DNA from: Paenibacillus phyllosphaerae
Lineage (GTDB): Bacteria; Bacillota; Bacilli; Paenibacillales; Paenibacillaceae
Direction of reading: 5' to 3'
DNA length: 64,000 nt
NCBI RefSeq assembly: GCF_014192105.1
Contig: NZ_JACHXK010000007.1
Span: 124,001 to 188,000, forward strand
Position numbers and translations under genes: made by a program. A model generated the notes under the pieces. That model did no database searches and was not told where the DNA came from. It saw only the letters and a program-made list of their open reading frames with translations. Positions within the stretch are counted from its first letter, which is position 1. Every line of letters starts with the position of its first letter. This document shows, one piece after another, positions 25,878 through 33,596 of the stretch.

Positions 25878-27956
25878 TTATTCCGACGCATAGGGCGAGC
25901 CGCGCAAATACCAGGCAAGCTCGAGCCGCAGCATGAGTTCCGGATTCTGGAAGCTGAGCGATAGCAATTCCTCGATCCGTTTCAGCCGCAGATAGAGCGT
26001 GTTGACGTGGATGTGCAGCCGGGCGGCCGTCTGGTTCATCGAGCGGCTGCAAGCCATATACATAAGCAGCGTCTCTTCCAGGTGTTTGCTGTCTCCCTTC
26101 GCGCTGCGGAGCGGCTCGAATACTTCGCTGACGAACTCCTCCAACTGTTCGGGCGGCTGTTGCAGGAATAACCGGTTGACGCCGATCTCCGCGTACCGGA
26201 TGATCCCTTTATCCTTGCGCGATTCCAGGTAGCTGAGCGCTTTGCCTGCCTCCGTATAGCTTTTGGGAATCGAGAACAGTCCCCGATACACCGAGCCCAA
26301 TCCAGCCAAGGTCGCTTCCTCGGCTCCAGGCCCGAGCGACTCGTGAAGCGCCGCAGCAAGCCTTTCTTTTGCCCTTACTTGGTCCGACTCGGCTACCGCA
26401 AGCAGCGCCGTGATTTTGTTATTCGTCACGAATACGACGGGCAGTTGTTCGCCGAAAGAGTGGCGCAGCCTTTCAACCAGACGGTTCGCCTTCACGTTAA
26501 GCTGCAGATTGGATTCCTGCTTCAGGACGATAATGGCCGCCATGAGCGGCATATGCTCCTCGAGTCCAAGCTCCTTGCCGCGCTGCTTGATCAAGGTCAC
26601 GTCGCTTAGGAGGAGAAGATCGTTGAACAGGTCGCTCGTCCGCTTGTACTGGGAATCGGTGAAGGATTGCTTGAGCACCATCTCGAGCCCGAGAATCGAA
26701 CTTCCCTGTTCAAGGACGATCTGATCGAGCGGCGTAATCGGACGGTTCATATCCGCAATGATATAGCCGAGCACGGCTTCGGCGGAGATGATCGGATGGA
26801 TATAGAGCGCGCTGCCTTCCTCCCCGTTCGTCTCCAGCAGGGGAGCGGGTTTGCGCTGTTTCTCGAATTTGCGGTGGATCGTCTCGAGATCAAGCTTCTG
26901 CCAGCGGGCGGAGTGCCGTACGGCATAGCTTGTGTTCTCCAAGGAATCCAAGAAAAGGAGGGGAAGTTTGGTTAGCTTGCCCATTTCCTTGACGATCCGC
27001 TCGGAGCCTTTGTTCTGCAGCGAGAGCCTCATGAACGAGGAATGGATCTCGTCGCGCCGTCTGAGCAGCGCATTCTGATTGTTCAGGTCGTTGAACAGCC
27101 TCGCGTTGACGAGAACGATGGACACTTGGTCGGCAAAGCTCTGCAGCAGCTGGAAGTCCATCGACGTAAACTGCTCATGCGTGCCGAATTGATTGAAAAT
27201 GAGCACGCAGGCGACTTTGTTGTCCACGAAGATCGGTACCGCGATGACCGAATGCGTATCGTGAAAGCCGCCGGAGTAATACATATGGTGCAGATTCTGT
27301 TCCGAAGTGCTCGCTATGACTTCCTCATACACGTCCTTCGCCGTCTTAAACCACTTAGGCTTCCCGTCTTGGAACGTCTTGCCGACAATGCCTTCCCCGA
27401 TCTGCAAAGTCATGTTGTTCACCGCATTGCGGTGCTTCCCCACAGAGGCTCTCGCCTTCAGCGCATGGACGCCTTCATCGTACATCCATAACGTACCGAG
27501 CACCTGCGACGGGAGGACCATCATCGCTTGCTGGAGGATGCTGCTTAAGAGATCATCCACATCCAGCTTGGAGGTCAAGCTGCGGATGCTGTCGATGACC
27601 TGGCGAAGAATATAGTGCTGCCGCTCGATCATCCAATCGGCGTAGATCGGATAGAGTCGCCATTCCAGTTCCCGATGGTGGGCTTCCGACCATTGCGAGC
27701 CATTGCCGAACATGCGGACGACCATAACGCAATCGTGCGCATACGTGAAGACATGATCGGCCAGCTCCTGCTTCCGCTTCAGGGCTTGGTCTCGTTGAAT
27801 CATGGCAAGGCTCGGCGGAAGGGGCTCGTCCGGACCGCTTGCAAGGATGAGCCGGGTATCATGACCGCTGGGGAAAAACCAGATTTGATAATGTTCGGCT
27901 GAGAAATGCCGTGTCATATATTCGGATACCGCTGCTGTCTTGTCGATCGCTTTCAC
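25878..27956 (-). CDS. PucR/CdaR-type transcriptional regulator with GAF domain
   Basis: 692 residues. N-terminal region of unknown fold (1-120), GAF sensor (about 130-285: LDVDDLLSSILQQAMMVLPSQ, GEGIVGKTFQDGKPKW, VIAVPIFVDNKVACVLIF), a CdaR-type GGDEF-like dimerisation region (about 460-600: LAGLGSVYRGLFSIPKSYTEAGKAL) and the PucR C-terminal helix-turn-helix (about 620-682: LMYMACSRSMNQTAARLHIHVNTLYLRLKRIEELL). GTG 27956 is the only start before an upstream stop but has a poorly placed site (AGAAGG); ATG 27917 is the alternative. It is divergent from the MFS-M20 pair and probably activates it in response to the imported compound. Confidence 0.88.
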   Translation of the reverse strand: MKAIDKTAAVSEYMTRHFSAEHYQIWFFPSGHDTRLILASGPDEPLPPSLAMIQRDQALKRKQELADHVFTYAHDCVMVVRMFGNGSQWSEAHHRELEWRLYPIYADWMIERQHYILRQVIDSIRSLTSKLDVDDLLSSILQQAMMVLPSQVLGTLWMYDEGVHALKARASVGKHRNAVNNMTLQIGEGIVGKTFQDGKPKWFKTAKDVYEEVIASTSEQNLHHMYYSGGFHDTHSVIAVPIFVDNKVACVLIFNQFGTHEQFTSMDFQLLQSFADQVSIVLVNARLFNDLNNQNALLRRRDEIHSSFMRLSLQNKGSERIVKEMGKLTKLPLLFLDSLENTSYAVRHSARWQKLDLETIHRKFEKQRKPAPLLETNGEEGSALYIHPIISAEAVLGYIIADMNRPITPLDQIVLEQGSSILGLEMVLKQSFTDSQYKRTSDLFNDLLLLSDVTLIKQRGKELGLEEHMPLMAAIIVLKQESNLQLNVKANRLVERLRHSFGEQLPVVFVTNNKITALLAVAESDQVRAKERLAAALHESLGPGAEEATLAGLGSVYRGLFSIPKSYTEAGKALSYLESRKDKGIIRYAEIGVNRLFLQQPPEQLEEFVSEVFEPLRSAKGDSKHLEETLLMYMACSRSMNQTAARLHIHVNTLYLRLKRIEELLSLSFQNPELMLRLELAWYLRGSPYASE

Positions 27957-27994
27957 CTTCTCGATCTGTGGATATACATAACAAACTACTTCGA

Positions 27995-28024
27995 ATTATA
28001 GTGAAATCCACATTGTATAAGCAA
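27995..28024 (-). promoter_or_regulatory. Promoter of the PucR-type gene
   Basis: On the minus strand: TTGCTT (28024-28019), an 18-bp spacer and TATAAT (28000-27995). It overlaps the divergent MFS promoter. Confidence 0.5.
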
Positions 28025-28041
28025 GCCGAATTCTTTATTCT
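28013..28041 (+). promoter_or_regulatory. Promoter of the MFS-M20 operon
   Basis: TTGTAT at 28013-28018, a 17-bp spacer and TATTCT at 28036-28041; its -35 overlaps the PucR promoter. Confidence 0.5.
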
Positions 28042-28082
28042 AATTTTAATGTGACATAAATTACATCATGGAGGCAGAATAC

Positions 28083-29336
28083 ATGACAGAAGTGAGCACC
28101 AAAAAGCAGCGGAACCTATTATTGGCGCTTTTGTTCCTCGGCTGGTCCATCGGCAATTTTGACCGATACGTCATCAATTACGCCATCGTATTCATGGGGG
28201 AAGACCTAGGGTTAAGCGCCACGGCGACCGGCCTCGTACTGAGCAGCTTCTTCCTCGGTTATGCGATCATGCAGATTCCCGGGGGCATGCTCGCCGACCG
28301 ATTCAATCCGCGATTCGTCATGATTGCCACGATCTTCACGTTATCCCTCTTCACGACCATGACGGCGGTTGCCTGGTCGGTAACTTCCTTAATCATCATT
28401 CGTTTTCTTTTCGGGCTTGGCGAAGGCAGCTTCTTCCCGACCGCTTCGAAGTTCATCACGGTCTCGTTCCCTGAGCAGGAACGAAGCAAGGCGCTTTCGG
28501 TCGTGCTATCCTCGGCCGGCATCATGAGCATCATAACGGCGCTCGCGGCGGGCGTTCTGCTGGAATCGTTCGGATGGCGCATCCTGTTCGTTTGCGCAGG
28601 GGTAGTGGGTCTGTTACTGGCCTTCATTTATCTCAAGCTATTAAAAATCGCTCCGGTCACCCCTTCCGCAAGTGCGGCTAAGACCGCTAGCCCGAAGCAG
28701 AAGGTACCGATGAAGCGGCTGCTGAAGAACCCGCTGCTATGGAAGCTGTTCTCCGCTTACTTCATGCTGTACTTCGTGAACTGGGGCTTGTCGTCGTGGA
28801 TGCCGACCTATCTGAAGACCGTTCGGGAGCTGGATATGGCGACAATCGGCGTTCTTCATATCATTCCGGGCATTGCGACGATTATTGGCATCTATATTAG
28901 CGGGTTCTTGCAGGACAGGCTCAAGGTTGAACAGAGCAAGTGGACGGCGATCGGATTCATACTCGTCTCGGCCGTATTGTTATTCCTGATGTACGGCGCA
29001 CCGTCCGTGGCGTTGTTCTTCACTTATCAGACGTTGATCGCCTTATTGCTTACTTTCGTCTTCGTCCTGATGCCGTCGATCGTCTTGAAAAAAGCGGCTC
29101 CCGAGGATGCCGGCTTCGTAGCCGGGTTCGTCAATACCGGCGGCCAGCTTGCGGGCTTCGTCGCGCCGACGGCAATCGGCATCGTCATCGACCAATCCAA
29201 CGGCTCTTATATGACCACTTTTGCGCTAATGGCAGGCTGTGCGGTGCTTGGCGCGGTCGCATTCGGCACAATGAGCTTCAAGAATTCCGATGCTTCGCGC
29301 GGACCTTCCGAAATCGAACATGAGGTGATGACATGA
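28083..29336 (+). CDS. MFS transporter (ACS, anion:cation symporter-like)
   Basis: 417 residues with 12 predicted helices. The N-terminal pattern GWSIGNFDRYVINYAIVFMGEDLGLS and the loop GGMLADRFNPRF between helices 2 and 3 are typical of the ACS group that imports organic anions (hexuronates, glucarate, phthalate, small amides). GGAGG at 28070-28074 selects ATG 28083; the earlier in-frame ATG 28068 overlaps that site. It overlaps the M20 hydrolase gene by 4 bp (ATGA), so transport and hydrolysis are coupled. Confidence 0.9.
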   Translation: MTEVSTKKQRNLLLALLFLGWSIGNFDRYVINYAIVFMGEDLGLSATATGLVLSSFFLGYAIMQIPGGMLADRFNPRFVMIATIFTLSLFTTMTAVAWSVTSLIIIRFLFGLGEGSFFPTASKFITVSFPEQERSKALSVVLSSAGIMSIITALAAGVLLESFGWRILFVCAGVVGLLLAFIYLKLLKIAPVTPSASAAKTASPKQKVPMKRLLKNPLLWKLFSAYFMLYFVNWGLSSWMPTYLKTVRELDMATIGVLHIIPGIATIIGIYISGFLQDRLKVEQSKWTAIGFILVSAVLLFLMYGAPSVALFFTYQTLIALLLTFVFVLMPSIVLKKAAPEDAGFVAGFVNTGGQLAGFVAPTAIGIVIDQSNGSYMTTFALMAGCAVLGAVAFGTMSFKNSDASRGPSEIEHEVMT

Positions 29337-30760
29337 ATCCTGCAATCGCAGTTGAAATTAGCGAGCTAATCGAGAATAAGAAGAACACGTTTATCGGCGT
29401 AAGCGACCAGGTCTGGGAATATGCGGAGATCCGGTTCGAGGAATTCCTATCGGCGGAGCTGCTGTGCCGGACGCTGGAGGAGGAAGGGTTCCAGGTCGAA
29501 CGCGAGGCGGGCGGCCTGGCGACGGGGTTCATCGGAAGTTACGGCAGCGGCGCGCCCGTAATCGCGATTCTCGGCGAATTCGATGCGCTGACAAGCTTAA
29601 GCCAGCAGGCTGGAGAAGCAGCCGAGAATCCTGTCGTACCGGGAGCGAACGGACATGGCTGCGGCCATAATTTGCTGGGCGCGGGTTCCCTTGCAGCTGC
29701 AGTCGCGGTGAAGGATTACATGCAGCGGCATGGGCTCTCCGGTACGGTCCGTTACTACGGATGTCCGGCGGAAGAGAGCGGTTCGGGCAAAGCTTTCATG
29801 GCGCGGGCCGGACTGTTCGATGACGTCGACGCGGCGTTCTGCTGGCATCCGGCCACCGTCAATGCCGTAGCCCACTTGTCGACGCTTGCCAATCTTCATG
29901 TGCAATTCACGTATAAGGGGATTAGCGCTCATGCCGCGGCAGCGCCCCATCTGGGCAGAAGCGCGCTGGATGCGGTCGAGCTGATGAACGTAGGGTCCAA
30001 CTATTTGCGCGAGCATATCATCGACCAGGCCCGCATCCATTACGCGATTACGAATTCCGGGGGTCTTGCCCCCAATGTCGTGCAGGCGGAGGCGGAAGTG
30101 GACTACTTGATTCGCGCGCCGAAGGCTTCGCAGGTGCTGGAGCTGTTCGAACGGGTCAAAGATGTCGCACGGGGAGCGGCGCTCATGACCGGCACGACGA
30201 TGACGTACCGGATCGAAGGCGGCGCTTCGAACCTGATCCCGAACGCTTCCTTGGAGCGGGTCATGCACGGATTCATGAAGGAACTCGAGCTTCCGCGCTA
30301 CTCCGAAGAGGACGTGGCATATGCAGCGGCAATCTTCGAGACGATTCCGGCGGCAGACAAGCAGAGCGCGGCCATGCAGGTCGGCAAGGAAGCAGCCGCT
30401 ATGCTGGAGCGCCGGCCGCTGGCAAGCTTCGTCGCCCCTTATCAAGAACGGCTCATGGTCATGCCCGCCTCGTCTGATGTCGGAGATGTGAGCTGGAACG
30501 TACCAACCGCCCAATGCGGAACGGTCACCTGGGCCTATGCGACTCCGCTGCATGCGTGGCAGACGGTCGCGCAAGGGAAGAGCTCCTACGCGCATCAAGG
30601 GATGCTGCTGGCAGGCAAGACCATTGCTTGTACCGCAATCGCTGCATTAACAGATGCCGATTTGATCGCGTCGGCTAAAGCGGAGCTTAAGGAAAGACTT
30701 GCCGGGGAATCGTATGTGTGCCCGATACCAGCGGATGTAAACCCGCCGAAGAAGGGCTAG
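29333..30760 (+). CDS. M20-family amidohydrolase (AbgB/indole-acetyl-amino-acid hydrolase type)
   Basis: 475 residues, close to AbgB length. The metal site is complete: Cys110 and His112 in GHGCGHN, the Glu147-Glu148 pair in CPAEESGSG, and His172 in CWHP. The dimerisation lid lies at about 185-300 (LHVQFTYKGISAHAAAAPHLGRSALDAVELM). It hydrolyses an amide bond in an N-acyl amino acid or p-aminobenzoyl-glutamate-like substrate in the cytosol. Together with the coupled MFS importer and the divergent PucR-type regulator it forms a small catabolic unit for an acylated or conjugated amino acid. Confidence 0.9.
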   Translation: MNPAIAVEISELIENKKNTFIGVSDQVWEYAEIRFEEFLSAELLCRTLEEEGFQVEREAGGLATGFIGSYGSGAPVIAILGEFDALTSLSQQAGEAAENPVVPGANGHGCGHNLLGAGSLAAAVAVKDYMQRHGLSGTVRYYGCPAEESGSGKAFMARAGLFDDVDAAFCWHPATVNAVAHLSTLANLHVQFTYKGISAHAAAAPHLGRSALDAVELMNVGSNYLREHIIDQARIHYAITNSGGLAPNVVQAEAEVDYLIRAPKASQVLELFERVKDVARGAALMTGTTMTYRIEGGASNLIPNASLERVMHGFMKELELPRYSEEDVAYAAAIFETIPAADKQSAAMQVGKEAAAMLERRPLASFVAPYQERLMVMPASSDVGDVSWNVPTAQCGTVTWAYATPLHAWQTVAQGKSSYAHQGMLLAGKTIACTAIAALTDADLIASAKAELKERLAGESYVCPIPADVNPPKKG

Positions 30761-30811
30761 CCGGAAGCAATCATAAGGAATATGTTGGAACAAGATACAA
30801 AAATAATGGTG

Positions 30812-30840
30812 TTGACGAACAGTAGGGTTCATGTTAAATT
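30812..30840 (+). promoter_or_regulatory. Promoter upstream of the small gene at 30999
   Basis: TTGACG at 30812-30817, a 17-bp spacer and TAAATT at 30835-30840. A terminator-like hairpin lies between it and the first start codon. Confidence 0.55.
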
Positions 30841-30895
30841 TTACATACTCTATTGAAATAGTAGGAATTAAAGTTCAGACGCTCACTAGTTAACT

Positions 30896-30945
30896 GGAGG
30901 CGTATGACATCGGCGGGTTGTGCCTGGTGTCATGCGCCTCTTTTT
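30896..30945 (+). terminator. Terminator hairpin in the leader between M20 and the small gene
   Basis: GAGGCGTATGACA pairs with GTGTCATGCGCCTC, then five T. It lies 56 bp after the promoter at 30812 and 54 bp before the next start, so it can act as a leader attenuator or simply end the M20 transcript. Confidence 0.8.
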
Positions 30946-30998
30946 CGTGTGGCGTTCGAAGGCAAGACAAGATTCTAAGATCGCGAGAGGGGACGCGC

Positions 30999-31307
30999 AT
31001 GGCAAGAGAGAGCGATTCAAGCCTGTTGGAATGGCCCGATTTGGCCTTTCACCATTACTGCCTGAAGGTGTATCGGCTGAATCGAGGCGTCTATAATACG
31101 ATCGATCAGTGGTTGTTCGACCATGGATATCAGACGATCAGAGGCAGGCGGTCAATGATTCTAAGGTTTCTGGAGCATTACGCGAATCGGCTAGTCCGGG
31201 AAGATGACAAGACGCTGTCGTTCGGAAAAGGAAAACTGATCGTGGAATTGAGCCTGTTCACTGCACAGGCAAATACGGCTCAGGCCGATCTGCCGACAGC
31301 CAACTAA
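30999..31307 (+). CDS. Small protein of unknown function
   Basis: 102 residues from ATG 30999 after GAGAGGGG. The frame is open to 30918, but that extension runs through the terminator hairpin. The protein is soluble and mixed-charge; the central part (YRLNRGVYNTIDQWLFDHGY, then RSMILRFLEHYANRLVRED) looks like two amphipathic helices. No family is recognised. It precedes the aldo/keto reductase by 50 bp in the same direction and may be co-transcribed. Confidence 0.6.
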   Translation: MARESDSSLLEWPDLAFHHYCLKVYRLNRGVYNTIDQWLFDHGYQTIRGRRSMILRFLEHYANRLVREDDKTLSFGKGKLIVELSLFTAQANTAQADLPTAN

Positions 31308-31357
31308 CGGCGTCGAACGCATCGCATTCTATCATTCATTGAAGAGGAGCATGAACA

Positions 31358-32326
31358 ATGGAATATCGTAAATTCGGCAGAACGGGACTGAAGGTATCGG
31401 CGATAAGTTTAGGCACGATGGCATTCGGCAGATGGATCGACGAGGAAGCATCGGCGGTCATTCTGGATCAAGCGCTGGACCAGGGCATCAATCTGGTCGA
31501 TACGGCAAATGTATACGGCGCGGGAGAATCCGAACGGATCCTCGGCCGGTTGCTCAAGGAAAGACGCCACGATATCGTACTGGCCACGAAGGTGCATGGC
31601 CGGGTCGGCGAAGGCGTGAACGATGGGGGACAGAGCCGCTATCATATTTTTAAGGCCGTCGAGGACAGCTTGAAACGGTTGAATACCGACTACCTGGATC
31701 TGTATCAAGTGCACCGATTCGACCCTCACACGCCGCTGGAAGAAACGCTGCGCGCGCTCGACGATCTGGTTCGCCAAGGGAAGGTCCGCTATATCGGCGC
31801 TTCCAATTTCGCGGCCTGGCAGCTGGCCAAGGCGCATGGCGTCAGCGCCCTGCACGGCTTGGAGCGGTTCGAGAGCCTGCAGCCGGAATACAGCCTGATC
31901 TCCCGCGAGATCGAGCAGGAGATCATTCCGTTCGTGCAATCGGAACAAGTGGCCGTCATCGTCTACAGCCCTCTCGGCAGAGGCATTCTGTCCGGCAAGT
32001 ATCGTGCCGGAGAGGCGGCGCCGAAGGATTCCCGCCTTGCCGCCGGCGAGCAGCGGCTCGAACAGCTGCTGGAGAAGAACGCGCTGGCCGTAGCCGAAGC
32101 GATCAAGCCGCTGGCGGAGGAGCGGGGCTTAACGCCAGCCCAGTTCGCGCTGTCTTGGGTGCTCAGCCGCCCTGGCATTACATCGGCGATTCTCGGCGCC
32201 TCCAAACCGCACCATATTGCGGAAGCGGCGGCAAGCTGGGATGTGCGTTTGACGGAATCGGAGCTTACGCAAGTTGACGAGGCGCTCTCGAAGCTTGCGC
32301 AAGGGAAGATCTCCGTGCTTCACTAA
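31358..32326 (+). CDS. Aldo/keto reductase
   Basis: 322 residues, a single TIM barrel. The catalytic tetrad is intact: Asp48 and Tyr53 (VDTANVYG), Lys78 (LATKVHG) and His119 (YQVHRFD). The NADP(H)-binding C-terminal part includes SRPGITSAILGASKPHHI. GAGGAG precedes ATG 31358. It is similar to the reductase at 53904, which has a longer spacing before the tetrad. Substrate unknown; it could reduce an aldehyde or act on a sugar. Confidence 0.92.
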   Translation: MEYRKFGRTGLKVSAISLGTMAFGRWIDEEASAVILDQALDQGINLVDTANVYGAGESERILGRLLKERRHDIVLATKVHGRVGEGVNDGGQSRYHIFKAVEDSLKRLNTDYLDLYQVHRFDPHTPLEETLRALDDLVRQGKVRYIGASNFAAWQLAKAHGVSALHGLERFESLQPEYSLISREIEQEIIPFVQSEQVAVIVYSPLGRGILSGKYRAGEAAPKDSRLAAGEQRLEQLLEKNALAVAEAIKPLAEERGLTPAQFALSWVLSRPGITSAILGASKPHHIAEAAASWDVRLTESELTQVDEALSKLAQGKISVLH

Positions 32327-32370
32327 CGGACAATTACTGGACAACTACATAGGAATCTACCTTTCGAAGG

Positions 32371-32414
32371 GGGATATCTTGGCAAGCATACGCGGCTGGA
32401 TATCCCTGTTTTTT
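32371..32414 (+). terminator. Terminator hairpin immediately upstream of the ABC operon
   Basis: GGGATATC pairs with GATATCCC, followed by TGTTTTTTATT. Only 31 bp separate it from the GTG start of the ATPase gene and contain no promoter, so it may be in the leader of that operon. Confidence 0.8.
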
Positions 32415-32445
32415 ATTCGGAACGCACAAGATTGGAGGAGGTAAG

Positions 32446-33555
32446 GTGGCAGGCGTTCGCATTCAGCATTTGTATAAGCGTTACGGCAAGGGTCAACAAG
32501 CCGTCGTGTCGGATTTTCAACTGGATATTCAAGACAAGGAATTCATCGTGTTCGTCGGCCCGTCCGGCTGCGGCAAGTCGACCACGCTGCGGATGATCGC
32601 GGGGCTCGAGGACATCTCCGAAGGCGAGATTTATATCGACGATCAGCTGGTCAACAAGCTGCCGCCGAAGGACCGGGACATCTCGATGGTCTTCCAGAAT
32701 TATGCGCTCTACCCGAACTTGAGCGTGTACGAGAATATTGCGTTCGGCCTGCGTATGCGCAAGCTGCCCAAGCATGAGATCGACCTGGCCGTCAAGCACG
32801 CGAGCCGTATACTGGAGATCGAGCCTTATCTGCAGCGTAAGCCGAAGGAGCTCTCCGGCGGACAACGCCAGCGGGTTGCCTTGGGACGGGCGATCGTCCG
32901 CAATCCGAAGCTGTTCTTGATGGATGAGCCGTTATCGAACCTGGACGCGAAGCTGCGGGTGACGATGCGAATGGAAATTACGAAGCTGCACAAGAAACTC
33001 GGCACGACGTTCATCTACGTGACGCATGACCAGGTGGAAGCGATGACCATGGCGGACCGGATCGTCGTCATGAAAGGCGGCATCATCCAGCAGTGCGATA
33101 CGCCTGAACTCGTCTATTCCAAGCCTGCGAATCTATTCGTCGCGGGGTTCATCGGATCGCCGCCGATCAATTTCATCCACGGCCGCATCGCCCAGACGCC
33201 GCAAGGCCGGTTGGAGTTCCAGACCAACCGGTTCCAGATCAGGCTGAACGAGACGGCAGAGGATATTTTGCGCCACAATAACCAAGTAAATAAGTCCATA
33301 ATACTTGGTATTAGACCGGAGAACGTGAAACTCGAAGGTTTATATTCCGAGACGATCATCACCGGCATCTACAAAAATAATGAGCTGATGGGCGCCGACC
33401 GGTTCCTCTATTTGGACATCGGTCAAGAGAAGCCGCTGATCGCCCGCGTCGATCCGGATAACCGGTTCAACGAGGATGACAAGGTCAAGGTCGAGCTGGA
33501 CCTGTCCAAGGCGCACTTCTTCCACAAGGAAACCGGGGAGCGACTAAGGGAGTAG
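32446..33555 (+). CDS. Sugar ABC importer ATPase (MsmX/UgpC type)
   Basis: 369 residues. Walker [10 protein letters not shown] (36-44), Q-loop VFQNYALYP, signature LSGGQRQRVALGRA, Walker B LFLMDEPLSNLD and switch THDQVEAM are all present, followed by the regulatory TOBE region (about 240-369). GTG 32446 follows GGAGGAGG. It energises the permease pairs of this operon. MsmX-type ATPases serve several importers, so it could also drive the ATPase-less importer at 5843-9117. Confidence 0.95.
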   Translation: MAGVRIQHLYKRYGKGQQAVVSDFQLDIQDKEFIVFVGPSGCGKSTTLRMIAGLEDISEGEIYIDDQLVNKLPPKDRDISMVFQNYALYPNLSVYENIAFGLRMRKLPKHEIDLAVKHASRILEIEPYLQRKPKELSGGQRQRVALGRAIVRNPKLFLMDEPLSNLDAKLRVTMRMEITKLHKKLGTTFIYVTHDQVEAMTMADRIVVMKGGIIQQCDTPELVYSKPANLFVAGFIGSPPINFIHGRIAQTPQGRLEFQTNRFQIRLNETAEDILRHNNQVNKSIILGIRPENVKLEGLYSETIITGIYKNNELMGADRFLYLDIGQEKPLIARVDPDNRFNEDDKVKVELDLSKAHFFHKETGERLRE

Positions 33556-33596
33556 GCCCGCATCGGAAGCGAAGGAGGGAGGAGAGTTCGCTTGTC

